Shown: positions 32,311-43,560 of the stretch, in pieces
Layout of the letters: every line of letters begins with the position of its first letter
Position numbering within the stretch: the stretch's first letter is position 1
NCBI GenBank assembly: GCA_963971285.1
Contig: OZ020255.1
Coordinates: 10,932,931-10,996,930 of the forward strand
DNA from: Astropecten irregularis
Taxonomy: Eukaryota; Echinodermata; Asteroidea; Paxillosida; Astropectinidae
DNA: 64,000 nt
Direction: 5' to 3'
The notes under the pieces: model-generated
What the model saw: only the letters and a program-made list of their open reading frames with translations
The model's database searches: none
What the model was told of the DNA's origin: nothing
Position numbers and translations under genes: made by a program

Positions 32311-32863
32311 TATCCATTTCTGGGAAAAATACAACATTTCATGCAGAATTTGTTAACACTATGTTTGAGCCAGGTCTATCTTTATACCCTGTAAGTTATG
32401 TGAACGTATTTGTTTTGGTTTCTATACCAAAGTGTGACATACCTGCCTAAATGTTCAATATTGTTTTTATAGACCAGCATACGGCTACCCACGATAGACT
32501 TCAGTATATTATTTTTTTTTTTAAATATGCCTATGTGAATCGTAATTCTGTTTTCCCTTCAAGAGGTGTATTGACATTAAAAGGTAATGCTGCCCCAGTT
32601 CCCCACATTCTGTAATTTGAATCTAATTACATGAATTAATGTCGCCGAACACTCGTAGCTCGTCACTTAACGTACGCTAAAGAGGAAGGCTTCACCTGGA
32701 AGGTCTAGAAAGTGAGAGAGAGAAAGGGAGAGATGGGATGGCTTTATTTGATGGATGTAGCCTGTTTTTTGCAGAGGCCTTGAGGTTAATATTTGGCGTC
32801 ATGGTGGAGAGGCAGTCGCTGGGATTCCGTGAACACATCCGATTGCTTCATACGCCAGTCTGG

Positions 32864-33067
32864 GCCAATTGTATAGAGCTCAGCTTGAGCACCATAATTT
32901 CCTTATATGCACCAGAAACCTTAGCAAATAAAATCAGTATGCCAGCCACTCCTTGGGAATTTTATGCTCAGCAAATAATGGCCGAATGCAAGTCTAAAGC
33001 AGTATAAACATCTGATAAAGATTTTGGTTGGTATAATCGTGTTTGATCAAGGAAGACCTTTCATGCT
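32864..33067. mobile_element. Variant GGGGCCAATTTCA element, cut at TCATGCTTAA
   Basis: Same interior as 897-1106. Ends at the lone Z arm starting at 33068. Confidence 0.7.
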
Positions 33068-33242
33068 TAAGTTCACAGAACAGCACTCAAACTTTGTCTG
33101 ATCCAGCATGTACATAAAATGACACACCTGTGAACATTTTAGCTTAATCGGACATCTAAGTCACGAGAAAATCCCGAAAACCCGACTCAATTTTTCCTAT
33201 AAAACATCATAAAGAATGGTTTAGATCTTGAGATCAAAACTG
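33068..33242 (-). mobile_element. Lone Z arm
   Basis: The Z arm lacks its outer tip and stops at GATCTTGAGATCAAAACTG, the central palindrome. No X arm follows. Confidence 0.75.
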
Positions 33243-33873
33243 GAAAGATGCGCATTTTTTCGACAAGTGTCATGGTGGCGCATTATTTTGGTATTGCCCG
33301 AATTCTGTATTTTCTTAAGGAGATTAATCAACTTCAAACTCTGTCTTTTGCTTCCGAGAATAGTCGACCAGCCATAGATGAGACGTCTATAGTTCAATAT
33401 AAGAAAACATCCCATAATTACAATGTTAAGTGAAGGGGAAAACCGCATAAAAGACCAGGGCATACAAGTTCACGGTCGAACGAACCCACAGGGACAAACA
33501 CGCATGCGCCGTGCTCTCTTTTGCTCTGTCAGCTACATTATTTTTCATGATTGCTTCAACACATTTTTTTTATTTCCCGTGTCGCTGATTGGCCTTATTA
33601 ACTCACAAGCTAGTAGCCCTGGGGGAAAAACAGCTTCTCAATTTGGTCACTAATAATGTCACGCCTCCAGGGATGACAATAATCTTCGTTATTTGAACTT
33701 GACCGTTTGGTTTTGTTGTCCGGAACCGCGACGGGAAGAAGTGATTATTCACGCAGTGCTGATCTAATATGATGCCACCTTAATCAAAAACGTGTCTTTG
33801 CTATCATGCGTTGCATGACTTGGAAGCAATGGTTGGCCAGCGTGGCTCTATTATCTACTTCTGTTTTCTCTCA
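33243..33873. other. No gene recognised
   Basis: Unique. An open frame at 33806 has a signal-peptide-like start but runs into the Tourist-like MITE. Confidence 0.45.
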
Positions 33874-33992
33874 GGGCCTGTTTGTTGAACGCACGGGATC
33901 CCAGATCTGGGGATCCACGTCCTATATGCAGGGTACGCTAAAATGGAATCGGATCAGCAGGATTGTGATCTTGTGCGTTAAACAAACAGGCA
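33874..33992. mobile_element. Tourist/Harbinger-like MITE, second copy
   Basis: GGGCCTGTTTGTTGAACGC to GCGTTAAACAAACAGGC, with the same GGATCC motifs inside. No clear target duplication. Confidence 0.7.
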
Positions 33993-34161
33993 GTATCTGC
34001 GTAGGATGTTGTTTGTGCTTCAGATTATTTGATGTAATCTTCCTTCTTCTTTCACCTTGCTCTTGCTAACCTTCAATCTCATTCTATGTTTGTCAATGCC
34101 CTTCCACTGCCTCTAAGGACACGCCCCTTTAGCTTAGCATAATTTTCTTGCTATTAGATCA

Positions 34162-34393
34162 GGGGCCAATTTCATGGCCCTGCTAAGCAAAACAATTTGC
34201 TTAGCACAAACATGTCTTGCCCAATAAAACAGACCACCGTTAAAAAATTAATTTGATGTTCATGGTCAGTGAACATCGGTCAAAGAACAATCACAAGCGA
34301 TACAAAACACATGGACATTTGGTTGTTTTTATTAAGACAGAAATGTCCTGCTTAGCAATTTTTTGTGCTAAGCAGCGCCGTGAAATTGGCCCC
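34162..34393. mobile_element. GGGGCCAATTTCA element
   Basis: GGGGCCAATTTCATGGCCCTGCTAAGC.. and its inverted end ..GTGAAATTGGCCCC; contains AACACATGGACATTTGGTTG. Confidence 0.85.
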
Positions 34394-34527
34394 AGACACC
34401 AATGATCTCACCATTTGCTACCCCCAATTAGAGTGCATCGAAAACCATCATACTCTTCAGCCGTAAAATATCTGTATAATTACTTAGCAAGTTAATAACT
34501 TAAAATTACAAATGGGGTATTAGGGAG

Positions 34528-34632
34528 ACACAATCATTAGCGTCTAAAAGTGGACATAAGGGAGACATCGTGACTTAGGGAGACTTTTCGATGTCTCCCT
34601 AAGGTACCAGCTACCTTTTAGAGACATATTTT
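34528..34632. repeat. Short inverted repeat with AGGGAGACA units
   Basis: TTAGGGAGACA occurs three times and its complement TGTCTCCCTAA once within 105 bases. Confidence 0.4.
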
Positions 34633-35429
34633 TCCAGTCCATATTTTAATAGAAGACAAAGAATGTTCTCAATATGAACATATTTCAATTTCAAGTTCAT
34701 TGGTTTGGAGGATGTTTAGAAATAGGTAAGTCAGGTTTGTGCAAGACCCTATGGGAAAGTCTACGGCTCCCTACGGTCCCATCCTCGGTTATTATTATTA
34801 TCTTTTGGCATTTCTTGTCGTGGGATATGACAACTTTTGACTATATTTTCAGCAGGGTCCTTCAGCAGAAGAACAGAAAGGGGTTTTTTTGGGGAGGAAA
34901 AACCTAGATCATAATTCTGGGTAAGACCCCATGAGATCAGGTTTATGCATAGCCATTTGGTGGCCTTGGTGGGATTCGAACCTTGGACCTTGGAAGGTGG
35001 TGCGAAAACCTTGATGGGGTATGAATATCTCTTTTGTAGCAATCTGACGGCCGAATCCAACGTACTGATACTAATGTTCGCCTACGGTACACCCCATCGG
35101 CCATTCAGAAGTCTTTTCTCGATGCTCCAAACTCATGAAATTATTAGGCATAGATCGCCACCTTACGGTAGCTATTTTTTTCCCAAAGTGGGCTCTCAAA
35201 TTGTGTACATTTACTTGAGCTTGCTCTTAACCACTGGAATTGCTATTGTGGATAGACATGTAGATAATATTATGTGGGGTTCGGCAGATAACTGCTACGC
35301 AAAGAAATGTTTTCACCTGGCACCTGACCATTTCGGAATTGTTTTGTCATTGCGCACATAGGCCATCAAGATTATAAAATTAAAATGCCATCATACACAA
35401 TCATATTGCAATGTATATTAAAGTTACCC
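34633..35429. other. No gene recognised
   Basis: Unique sequence; a 138-codon open frame at 34945 shows no known motif. Confidence 0.45.
34960..35020 (-). repeat. Possible SINE-like remnant with B box
   Basis: The minus strand reads GGTTCGAATCCCACCAAGG. No A box was found at the right distance. Confidence 0.25.
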
Positions 35430-35463
35430 TTAAAGGGAATATCATACTTTGGTTTGGTTGGCC
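35430..35463 (-). mobile_element. Short Y-arm end fragment
   Basis: TTAAAGGGAATATCATACTT and a few bases more are followed directly by the element at 35469. Confidence 0.6.
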
Positions 35464-35468
35464 AGACT

Positions 35469-35715
35469 GGGGGCCAATTTAATAGAGCTGTTAAACACAA
35501 GGAAAATTGCTTAGCACAAATAATTATGTCTTGTTCAATCAAACAAACCACCATAAAAAATTCCATTTGAAATTCATGGTCAATGAACAACAGTCAAAGA
35601 ACAATCTGAGCGATACACAACACATGGACATTTGGTTGTTAATCCTGTTTTTATCCAGACAGAGATTTCAAGATTAGTAATTTTGTGTGTTAAGCAGGGC
35701 CGTGAAATCGGCCCC
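35469..35715. mobile_element. GGGGCCAATTTCA element
   Basis: Full-length copy; sits directly on the Y-arm fragment at 35430. Confidence 0.85.
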
Positions 35716-36514
35716 AGTACACAAGAAGTAGAAATAAATTGCTTAAAATACATTTGACAGTCTTCGGATTCCGTTTCGATTCATCAATTACAAGAGGCCA
35801 GCAAACAATACTAGGCGCATGTAAACTAGACTTCCGTGTGGGCCTCTTGGCCGGGTATCAGATGGCTCTCTGCGGGGGGATATTGTTCGCTATCCCCTGC
35901 ATCGATTTGTTCATTTTGCCTGGTGCTGGTGCATGCTTCGGTCTTTCTTTACTGACCTGGTTTCCCCCTTTTCATTCCCCATCCCCGTCCGTCCGTTGAT
36001 CAAAGACTGCACATGTAGAAGGGGAGGGGCGAACTAACCGTGTTTTCTTACCATTTCCTGTCGATGTGATGGCGAATGTTTCTTGTTTTGTCCCATAGTT
36101 CAGAAAAGAAGACTAAATGGCGACACTAGGGCGACGCAATTAGTCCTACGAATGTATAAAGTGCCCGGTTTCTCGACACGGGCATCTAAGCACGGCCTGA
36201 TTGTGTATCTGGGCAGTATTTCACCTCCTATAAATATAACACCAATGTGATTTTAGAAATAGGAAAAAAATTGTTTAACAAGATGTGTTAGGCCTGTGTG
36301 CTTTACATGTATACTGTAATTCAAAGTAGGTCTACTCGTTGAGCTGTTTTGTGGTTCTGGTATAGGTTTTCCCGGTCATTTTTTTGACAAATGAGCGGAT
36401 TTTGTAAACGCTGCGTCATTCCATTTCACGTGAAACTGCAAGGCACCTCAAAGTAGTTATTCGATTTCACTTACAAGCAAAATATTCACAAGCGATTTAA
36501 ATAAATCGCCTTTT
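35716..36514. other. No gene recognised
   Basis: Unique. A hydrophobic 86-codon frame (35739) lacks support. Confidence 0.45.
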
Positions 36515-36635
36515 AATGGGAGACTTTGGAGAACCGGTCTTCAAGTCAACAGCGCACGCGCACGCACAACAGCGCAGGCGCAAAACAATGCGCGCATGCT
36601 CACAATTGCGTGCGCGTGCGCTGTTGACTTGAAGA
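36515..36635. mobile_element. CpG-rich hairpin element, right end truncated
   Basis: AATGGGAGACTTTGGAGAAC opens it; the right arm stops at GTTGACTTGAAGA. Confidence 0.75.
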
Positions 36636-37002
36636 TTTAAAATTGATTTAAAAACTTGATTTAAAATTTAATTCGAACAGCATTTAAATTTGCAACGGCT
36701 TTTTGCAGCATGCTAAATTGAATGGAGATTTTGCATGGCAAAACCCTTGATTGATTAATTTGATTGAATGCAATGCTATATAAATACGGATGCATCAAAG
36801 TGAAATCTAGTGACGGTTTCAATCGAGGAGGCAAAATCACGTCAACACGACGAATGCGTGGAAATGAAATTGTCCGCTCGTTTTGCCGAAAATGGCAGGG
36901 ATAAATCATAAGAGAAGTGGCCTAAAAATGTGATGTGTGTTTGATTCCGATTTGCAGAAATTGTATATAGGCGTCCAGCGAGTGTATTCAAAAAAACTTT
37001 CA

Positions 37003-37483
37003 GGTTGCACCCAAGTAAATAAACTTCCATAGACAACAGTGGTAAATCCTCCAACTTCAAAAATCATTAAAAAATATACAGAACTCTCACAGCTGTTCAA
37101 GTTGCACAGAAAAATGATGATGAACATGTCACCTTTCATTTTCTTTTCATTTTATGGTAGGGTGACCATTGAATTTTTTAGTTATACTCATTCTCAGCTG
37201 ACCACCCCTAAAACAAGGTATGGATCACTCCAATCAAAGAAGCCATTTAACAAAAAAACATCCCTCTGCAAAACGGCTGAAATAGACCCACTTTCTCACC
37301 CAATTGCATCAAAAATGGTCACAAATGGAAGCCCAGAGTCCAGGCAGGAGGTCCAGTGCCATATTTCTTCAATCCTTCATTTTCATAGCTCTCACAACTC
37401 TCTTATTTAAAATGTATTGAGTGCTTAACTTTTATTAATGAGCTCGGCGGACGGATTTTGGCCCTATTTACTTGGGTGCACCC
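37003..37483 (+). mobile_element. TTGCACCCAAGTAAAT element (copy 3)
   Basis: Nearly identical to copy 1, with a 15-base AACAAAAAAAC-type insertion near 37250. High similarity suggests recent spread. Confidence 0.85.
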
Positions 37484-37523
37484 TTCAGACGCAATTTCCT
37501 CAATGGCGCCTTACTGCATTTCA

Positions 37524-37769
37524 GGGGCCAATTTCACGGCGCTGCTAAGCACAACATTTGCTTACCACGAAAATGTCTTGCCCAATACAACAAACCACAG
37601 TTAAAAAAAAAATTTCTTTTAATGTTCTTGGTCAGTCAACAACAGCCAAAGAACAATCACAAACAATACACAACACATGGACATTTGTTTGTTAACCCTG
37701 TTTTTATTCAGACAGAAAAAGTCATGCTTAGCACAGTTTTGTGCCAAGCAGCGCCGTGAAATTGGCCCC
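37524..37769. mobile_element. GGGGCCAATTTCA element
   Basis: Full-length copy, GGGGCCAATTTCACGGCGCT to CCGTGAAATTGGCCCC. Confidence 0.88.
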
Positions 37770-37798
37770 AGATGGATTGATATACTTTAAAGGATGAT

Positions 37799-37853
37799 TT
37801 GCATTGATGAATCAACTTGCATTGATGAATCAACTTGCATTGATGAATCAACT
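37799..37853 (+). repeat. 18-bp tandem repeat, three units
   Basis: TTGCATTGATGAATCAAC repeated three times. Confidence 0.85.
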
Positions 37854-38018
37854 TTATAAAGAATAAGCTTTCAAACAACTCCGAACTGTGTACCATAAAT
37901 ACCAATTATAATATAATTAACAAACCTTTCACGATGTGATTGCCCACTCTATACATACTTCAAATTTTTTGTTATTTTGTTTTTACTAGACAAATCTTCA
38001 CTCGGGCTTCAAGCCTTG

Positions 38019-38051
38019 AGATTACCCCCTTGAAGTTCAAGGGGGTAATCT
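38019..38051. repeat. 33-base perfect palindrome with one-base centre
   Basis: AGATTACCCCCTTGAA, a single G, then the exact complement. Confidence 0.85.
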
Positions 38052-38255
38052 TGACTAAAAAGCAAAAGTCCAAAGAATGATTAAAAGTCACTCGGAACGC
38101 CACTTGACTCTCATACAAACACAAACGAGGAAATTTAATCGTAACGAAGGGAAATCAGGAAGTAAGTCGAGATTTTCTTTTACGGTAATTTCTTTAGGAG
38201 AGGTACTTGAAAATGTTTGCTTCCTGCGCATTTTATCTTTAAGATGAGATATCCA

Positions 38256-38489
38256 GGGGCTAATTTCATGGAGCTGCTAAGCACAAAAGAATTGCTTAGC
38301 ACAAAATGTCTTGCCCAATAAAACAAACTACCATTAAAAATTCCATTTGATATTCATGGTCAGCGAACAACAGCCAAAGAACAATCACAATTGATACACA
38401 ACACATGGACATTTGGTTGTTAACCCTCAAACAGCAAATGTCATGCTTAGCAATTTTGTTGTGCTAAGCAGGGCTGTGAAATTGGGCCA
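38256..38489. mobile_element. GGGGCCAATTTCA element
   Basis: Full length with small changes (GGGGCTAATTTCATGG to TGAAATTGGGCC). Confidence 0.85.
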
Positions 38490-39426
38490 AGGCATGCACA
38501 CAGAGTGTCTCTTGGTGTGTTTGTTTGCAGTCGCAGTACGGAGGCCGCGAACTGCCAAGAGGGAGACTGTGAGTATGAATAAGGAACACACGCGCTATGG
38601 GTATCAGGTGTTTCACGGTCGACTGGAAAACACTCGACTTGCATAAATATCCAGTGACATTATCTAATTATGTAGAGAGTAATGTGATATAACAATGGCG
38701 GAGGTAAACACACAACTGCATTCAAGTAATAATATAAGAACATGTCATTGTGTCAGTGGTGAGATTTTCTATACTCCTTTCGCATGCGTTTCGGTTTTAC
38801 GCTTGCGTTTCGTTTCTATTCTATGCGAATTCGAGTTTTGGCAGGCATCCAAGAGTAAAATCTGGAGTTTTTTAATTCACAAATAGGAGCAATCAAAATT
38901 CGCAGAATTTGGCGAGACCTAGTGACCACTTGTAATAAACTTGATTGAAAACAAAAATTCATTGTACTTGGACATTTTATAGGGGACGTATCAAAATGGC
39001 AGGCGGTTTGTATTATCGCCTAACCATCGAGCCACTTTATATTTCGGTTATAGATTGGAAACTGAAGATGGAGATGATTTTAGTTTCATTTCTCGGTAGA
39101 GAGTGAACAATGCGGCAATGATAATGTCATTCATCATATCATGGGATATACATCATCTATTTCCAGAGACACTAGCCGTGATGCAAGCTCCAATATCAGA
39201 TCATCTATCGTTATAATCACTTTGTTTTCGTGTCCAAGCAAATCTAATGTTGATCCAGGGGTCTCACTTGTTTAATTTTACATGTCAGCTTATTTTTCGT
39301 CTTCATCAAAGGACTTGCAGGGAAAGGAAATTAAGAAAAGGATAGGCAAGATATTTTTTCATTTTTAGTGATGCGAAGCCAAGCTTCGGATTGCAACATT
39401 AATCAAATCTGCTTTTCTCGTTATAG
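38490..39426. other. No gene recognised
   Basis: AT-rich unique sequence. Confidence 0.5.
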
Positions 39427-39457
39427 GGCCTTTTCGAAACGGAGGCTTAGGCTTAGG

Positions 39458-39526
<69 letters not shown>

Positions 39527-39657
39527 CGGTTCCAGTCATCCATAAGCTGAAAATATAGGTTGTGGGTTTTCATTGAAGCTGAAGCTCCGTTTTCCTTTTC
39601 AAACAAGAGAATGTACTTCCGAAAAGGAGCCAAAAGCCTCTCTTTTGATACCTGCTA
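39427..39657. mobile_element. GAGCCT-bounded element, left part of a split copy
   Basis: CGAAACGGAGGCTTAGGC and a GGCTCA array (39447-39524), then the family core. It continues at 40519 after the Mutator-like insertion. Confidence 0.8.
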
Positions 39658-39666
39658 TTTTAGAAT

Positions 39667-40509
39667 TAGCCTTGACCAAGGCTATGAAGCTGTTCCCGGC
39701 GAGCGATCAGTACGGGGCACCCGGTACGTACCGACCACGCACACACGCATACGTTACAGTAACCGCCGGCCCCGGTTCAGCCAGGATCATAGCCTTGACG
39801 CAAGCGCGATTTGATAATTATTATGATAAATATAACCGCTATGGTAAACAGTCTTCTCTCATTGGATAACGGCTGTCGAGAAAAATGAATATTTATAAGT
39901 ACTGCACAATCTTACGGTGCTGAGATTTCCGGAATCTGGTCGGCAAATTTACCAAATCGTCGTGTCCTTCAAGAAAGTACTGAAGGGCAGTCCGCTACTC
40001 AAGTGGAAAATCCTCAATTTGTAACTTATGAACGCCAGAGTTGAGACTTACATTTACTTCTCGGATAAACCATGGATAAACGAACGAGTCGAGTCCGCGA
40101 CACCGCCATTGTTTTGTATACGCTATACAATATGACGTGTACTGACATGCCGTACGATCGTCATGTGTTACACGCGTAGGCCTACACACAGCGAAAAGCT
40201 CATGAATATGCATATCCGGTCAAAGATCACGGAGTTTGATTGGATACCGTTTTATATATGCACATAAAAGATCTTCGGCCAATATTGGCCGAAAATGTAA
40301 AGAAACACATAAGAAAAGACTGACGGTTGCGTCAACGCTATGATCCAGCCTCAATTGGGGGCGGATTCTGTACGTATGCGTGTACGTATGCACGGTACGT
40401 ATCCGTGCAGCTAGCTGGCTTGGTACGCGGTACGTACGGTACGGGGACAGTACTGCCGGGTGGCCCTGATCGCTCGCCGGGAACAGCTTCATAGCCTTGG
40501 TCAAGGCTA
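39667..40509. mobile_element. Mutator-like non-autonomous element, 843 bp
   Basis: Perfect 44-bp terminal inverted repeats begin TAGCCTTGACCAAGGCTATG. TTTTAGAAT at 39658-39666 is repeated at 40510-40518, a 9-bp target duplication. Subterminal GTACGTACG-rich sequence is also inverted. No transposase ORF. It splits the GAGCCT-bounded element cleanly. Confidence 0.88.
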
Positions 40510-40518
40510 TTTTAGAAT

Positions 40519-40567
40519 GGATTCAAGAAATGGTGCCTGAGCCTGAGCCTAAGGTTGAGTTGAGGCT

Positions 40568-40621
<54 letters not shown>

Positions 40622-40635
40622 CCGTCTTGTAAATC
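40519..40635. mobile_element. GAGCCT-bounded element, right part of the split copy
   Basis: Resumes GGATTCAAGAAATGG, then GAGCCT units (40537-40620), ending CCTCCGTCTTGTAAATC. Confidence 0.8.
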
Positions 40636-40689
40636 TCGAAGTCTCTGCGAGACCAGAAGTCTTCGCTCATTTCAATTGGAATTTGTAAT

Positions 40690-40766
40690 GGCGGTTTGTT
40701 TTATTGAGCAAGACAGTTTGTGCTGAACAATTTTTTGTGCTTAACAGCTCTAGGAAATTGGTCTAA
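40690..40766. mobile_element. GGGGCCAATTTCA element, end fragment
   Basis: Only the right terminus is present (TTTTGTGCTTAACAGCTCTA..AATTGGTC). Confidence 0.55.
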
Positions 40767-41430
40767 TCTTGTCATGCTTATGCCGTATACGTGGGTATAT
40801 ATGAGATGGGGGTGGTGTTTGTCGGTGGGGGGGGGGGGGGGGGGTGTTGATATGGAACTGGGTTAATTTGCACTGATTCATTATCTGTAACGAATTTTGT
40901 GTGACGATGACAAAATGCACTTTGGAGCACTCAAATAACAGTGTTCATCATATCATAAGTTCATTCTTTTCCCGTGTGTTAATTATCAAGTGTTCAATTT
41001 CAAAAAAAGGCAGGCTCGATTTCAAATTTGACAATGCCAGCTTGTTTCGAATGCACGCGTTTATGTATGCACGCCCAACCCTAATCGCGTTTTACATGTC
41101 TTTTGGGATATTATCGGTAGAACTTCGGCGGAAACGCAAACCACTGTCTAGTCCGGAGGGAAAAGACCGCCTTGTGAAGGAGGCTATTCCAACGCCCCCA
41201 CCGTACATGGCAATCAATTATGATGGTAACATTAGACTGGAAACAAGACGCGCACTCGGTGTACATCCCACGGGATTCATACCCCGTTTACCGTTGTTGG
41301 AGCTTTCCGGCGTCTTATCTTTCGGCTCTGAAGTTTTACGAGGTAAAACGACTCGTCAAGAAATATGCTCGCTACCGGAGCTCCGCGGAGCCTGTCTAGA
41401 AGGCCGAAATCAATCGCCGTTTCAGGGCCC
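40767..41430. other. Uncharacterised open region
   Basis: A run of G (40829-40844) is followed by a 193-codon open frame at 40901-41482. Its later part (41100-41420) is more GC-rich and codon-like, but it ends inside a hairpin element, so I do not call it a gene. Confidence 0.3.
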
Positions 41431-41576
41431 CGGGTCAACTTCACGAAGCCCTACGATCGGTCGTAACTCGAGTTACGAATGATAACCCATCGTTTCCTAT
41501 GTAGGGCTGCAATGCATCATAAGTCCTACGATTGATATGATACGTCACGATGCGTTTTGTGAGATATTGATCCCCG
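41431..41576 (+). mobile_element. GATCGTAAC hairpin element (copy 4)
   Basis: Starts CGGGTCAACTTCACGAAGCC and ends TGAGATATTGATCCCCGG; full length. Confidence 0.8.
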
Positions 41577-42698
41577 GTAACGTTTTTTTGGACTGTTCTG
41601 TGTGGAAGAATATGTGAACCGAGCTTTGGTAACGGAGCATTGCATTTGCAATAATTATAAATAGACCTAAGGACTCTCATATAAACACAAAAAAGCTAGT
41701 AACGGATTAGACGTCGTTTGTATTCTTTTCCTTACTCCATGGTATTAATGTATCAAGTTGATTTGAATTATTGCAAAGAGTCTGCAACCAGACTTATAGG
41801 GAGACAGTCGTTTTCATTATTACTTTTTTTCGTCATTTTACATTTATTACATCTCATCCTTTTTAAGACGAACAGAGCACACTGTCCGGAACGTCGAGTG
41901 ATCACAATCGGTTTTTCTCAGAACCACACACTTAGAAAAGAGGTTGTTTGTACATGGCGCAACCGCAAATCTTACCTTGTCAAGTACTTCCACCATGCAT
42001 ATAGCTTTAAGTCTTTTTCTTGTTTTCATAATAATTATAGGCCTGCATCTTCAACATTCCAAGACGCTTCCAATAAAACTGATTAAATTGTCGCCGATTA
42101 ATAAAGGTTCTGACAGCTAGCGGCCATGACCAAGTTCCCCAAATAGTGAACAAACAAAAAAACATTCAATAATTTGTTTAATGGTGTCCAAAGTTGACAA
42201 TTTCGAATGGAATTGTGAAAAACCAAATTATAAACATTATGTTTCCGTTGTTCATGTACATTTCTGAAGCAGTCGAAGGTTATATCACGAACGTCATGGT
42301 TCCATTTTACCCTTCTACTTTAGGTAATGTGTATCAAGAGCCATGCACATGCCTTTGAATAACGTCAGTGGGCAAGAATTAGAACGTGGAATTAGAACAG
42401 AACGATTTTATCTTCGATTCTGACGTGAAAAACAACAAAAGTATTTACACAGCTACCCGTCATATGTGGGACAGTCCTCCCTTTAATATCGGCACTGAAT
42501 TCCTCTCAAATCAAGCGATAAGGTCAAGCTATGATTTGTGTATAGCCTGGCCAGGCTATGGCCTCCAAATGCGTAGTTTACTGTGTGCCCTGATAAAATA
42601 GATGCTGAGCAGAAGGGAGATTTATGACATTCTTGGAATCATACACATATAGGCCAACTACATTTTGGAATCATACACAAAATAATAGCCCTATTACA
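41577..42698. other. No gene recognised
   Basis: AT-rich unique sequence leading into the 26-bp minisatellite. Confidence 0.5.
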
Positions 42699-42910
42699 TG
42701 AGTAATACTCAGATATTACATTTTGGAGTAATACTCAGATATTACATTTTGGAGTAATACTCAGATATAACATTTTGGAGTAATACTCAGATATTACATT
42801 TTGGAGTAATACTCAGATATTACATTTTGGAACCATATACATATTATTACATTTTGGAAGCATACACATATTGGAATCATACACAGATATTACATTTTGG
42901 AATCATACAC
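42699..42910 (+). repeat. 26-bp minisatellite
   Basis: Five near-identical units of GGAGTAATACTCAGATATTA + CATTTT, then diverged units with ATCATACACAG. Confidence 0.9.
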
Positions 42911-42949
42911 AGATAAGATATTTTAGTATCGTAAATTATGTGTAACATA

Positions 42950-43560
42950 TTAGTATCATACACAGATGATACATTTTGCTATCATACATAGGACCTGGTA
43001 TAACATTTTGATATCATGCATAGGACCTGGTATAACATTTTGCTATCATACATAGGACCTAGTATAACATTTTGCTATCATGCATTATTTTGCTATCATG
43101 CATAGGACCTGGTATAACATTTCGCTATCATACATAGGACCTAGTATAACATTTCGCTATCATGCATAGGAACTAGTATAACATTTCGCTATCATGCATA
43201 GGACCTGGTATAACATTTTGCTATCATACATAGGACCTGGTATAACATTTTGCTATCATGCATAGGACCTAGTATAACATTTCGCTATCATGCATAGGAC
43301 CTAGTATAACATTTCGCTATCATGCATAGGACCTGGTATAACATTTTGCTATCATACATAGGACCTGGTATAACATTTTGCTATCATGCATAGGACCTGG
43401 TATCACATTTTGCTATCATGCATAGGACCTGGTATAACATTTCGCTATCATGCATAGCACCTGGTATAACATTTTGCTATCATACATATGACCTGGTATA
43501 ACATTTCGCTATCATGCATAGGACCTGGTATAACATTTTGGTATCATACATATGTACATG
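42950..43560 (+). repeat. 31-bp minisatellite derived from the 26-bp array
   Basis: About 18-20 units of type CATAGGACCTGGTATAACAT + TTTGCTATCAT, with TTTCGC and CTAGTA variants. Confidence 0.9.

Larger units (their letters stand above)
31584..32452 (-). mobile_element. W-X element carrying two nested elements
   Basis: The W arm starts AAAGGATATCATACTTTGG. It is interrupted at 31693-31833 and again at 31948-32310, and its X arm finishes near 32452 (CAAAGTGTGACATACC). Confidence 0.75.

Noticed and set aside
33806-34069. 87-codon frame with a signal-peptide-like start
   Set aside because: It runs through a Tourist-like MITE, and nothing beyond the hydrophobic start supports a protein.
37039-37410. 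123-codon frame on the + strand, also seen at 12184
   Set aside because: Lies wholly within the TTGCACCC element, has no family resemblance and is not preserved as a coding frame between copies.
39368-39633. Leu-Arg and Leu-Ser repeat frames
   Set aside because: Products of the GGCTCA microsatellite.
40901-41482. 193-codon open frame
   Set aside because: It ends in a GATCGTAAC hairpin element and the first half has AT-rich, non-coding composition. It is only noted as uncharacterised.
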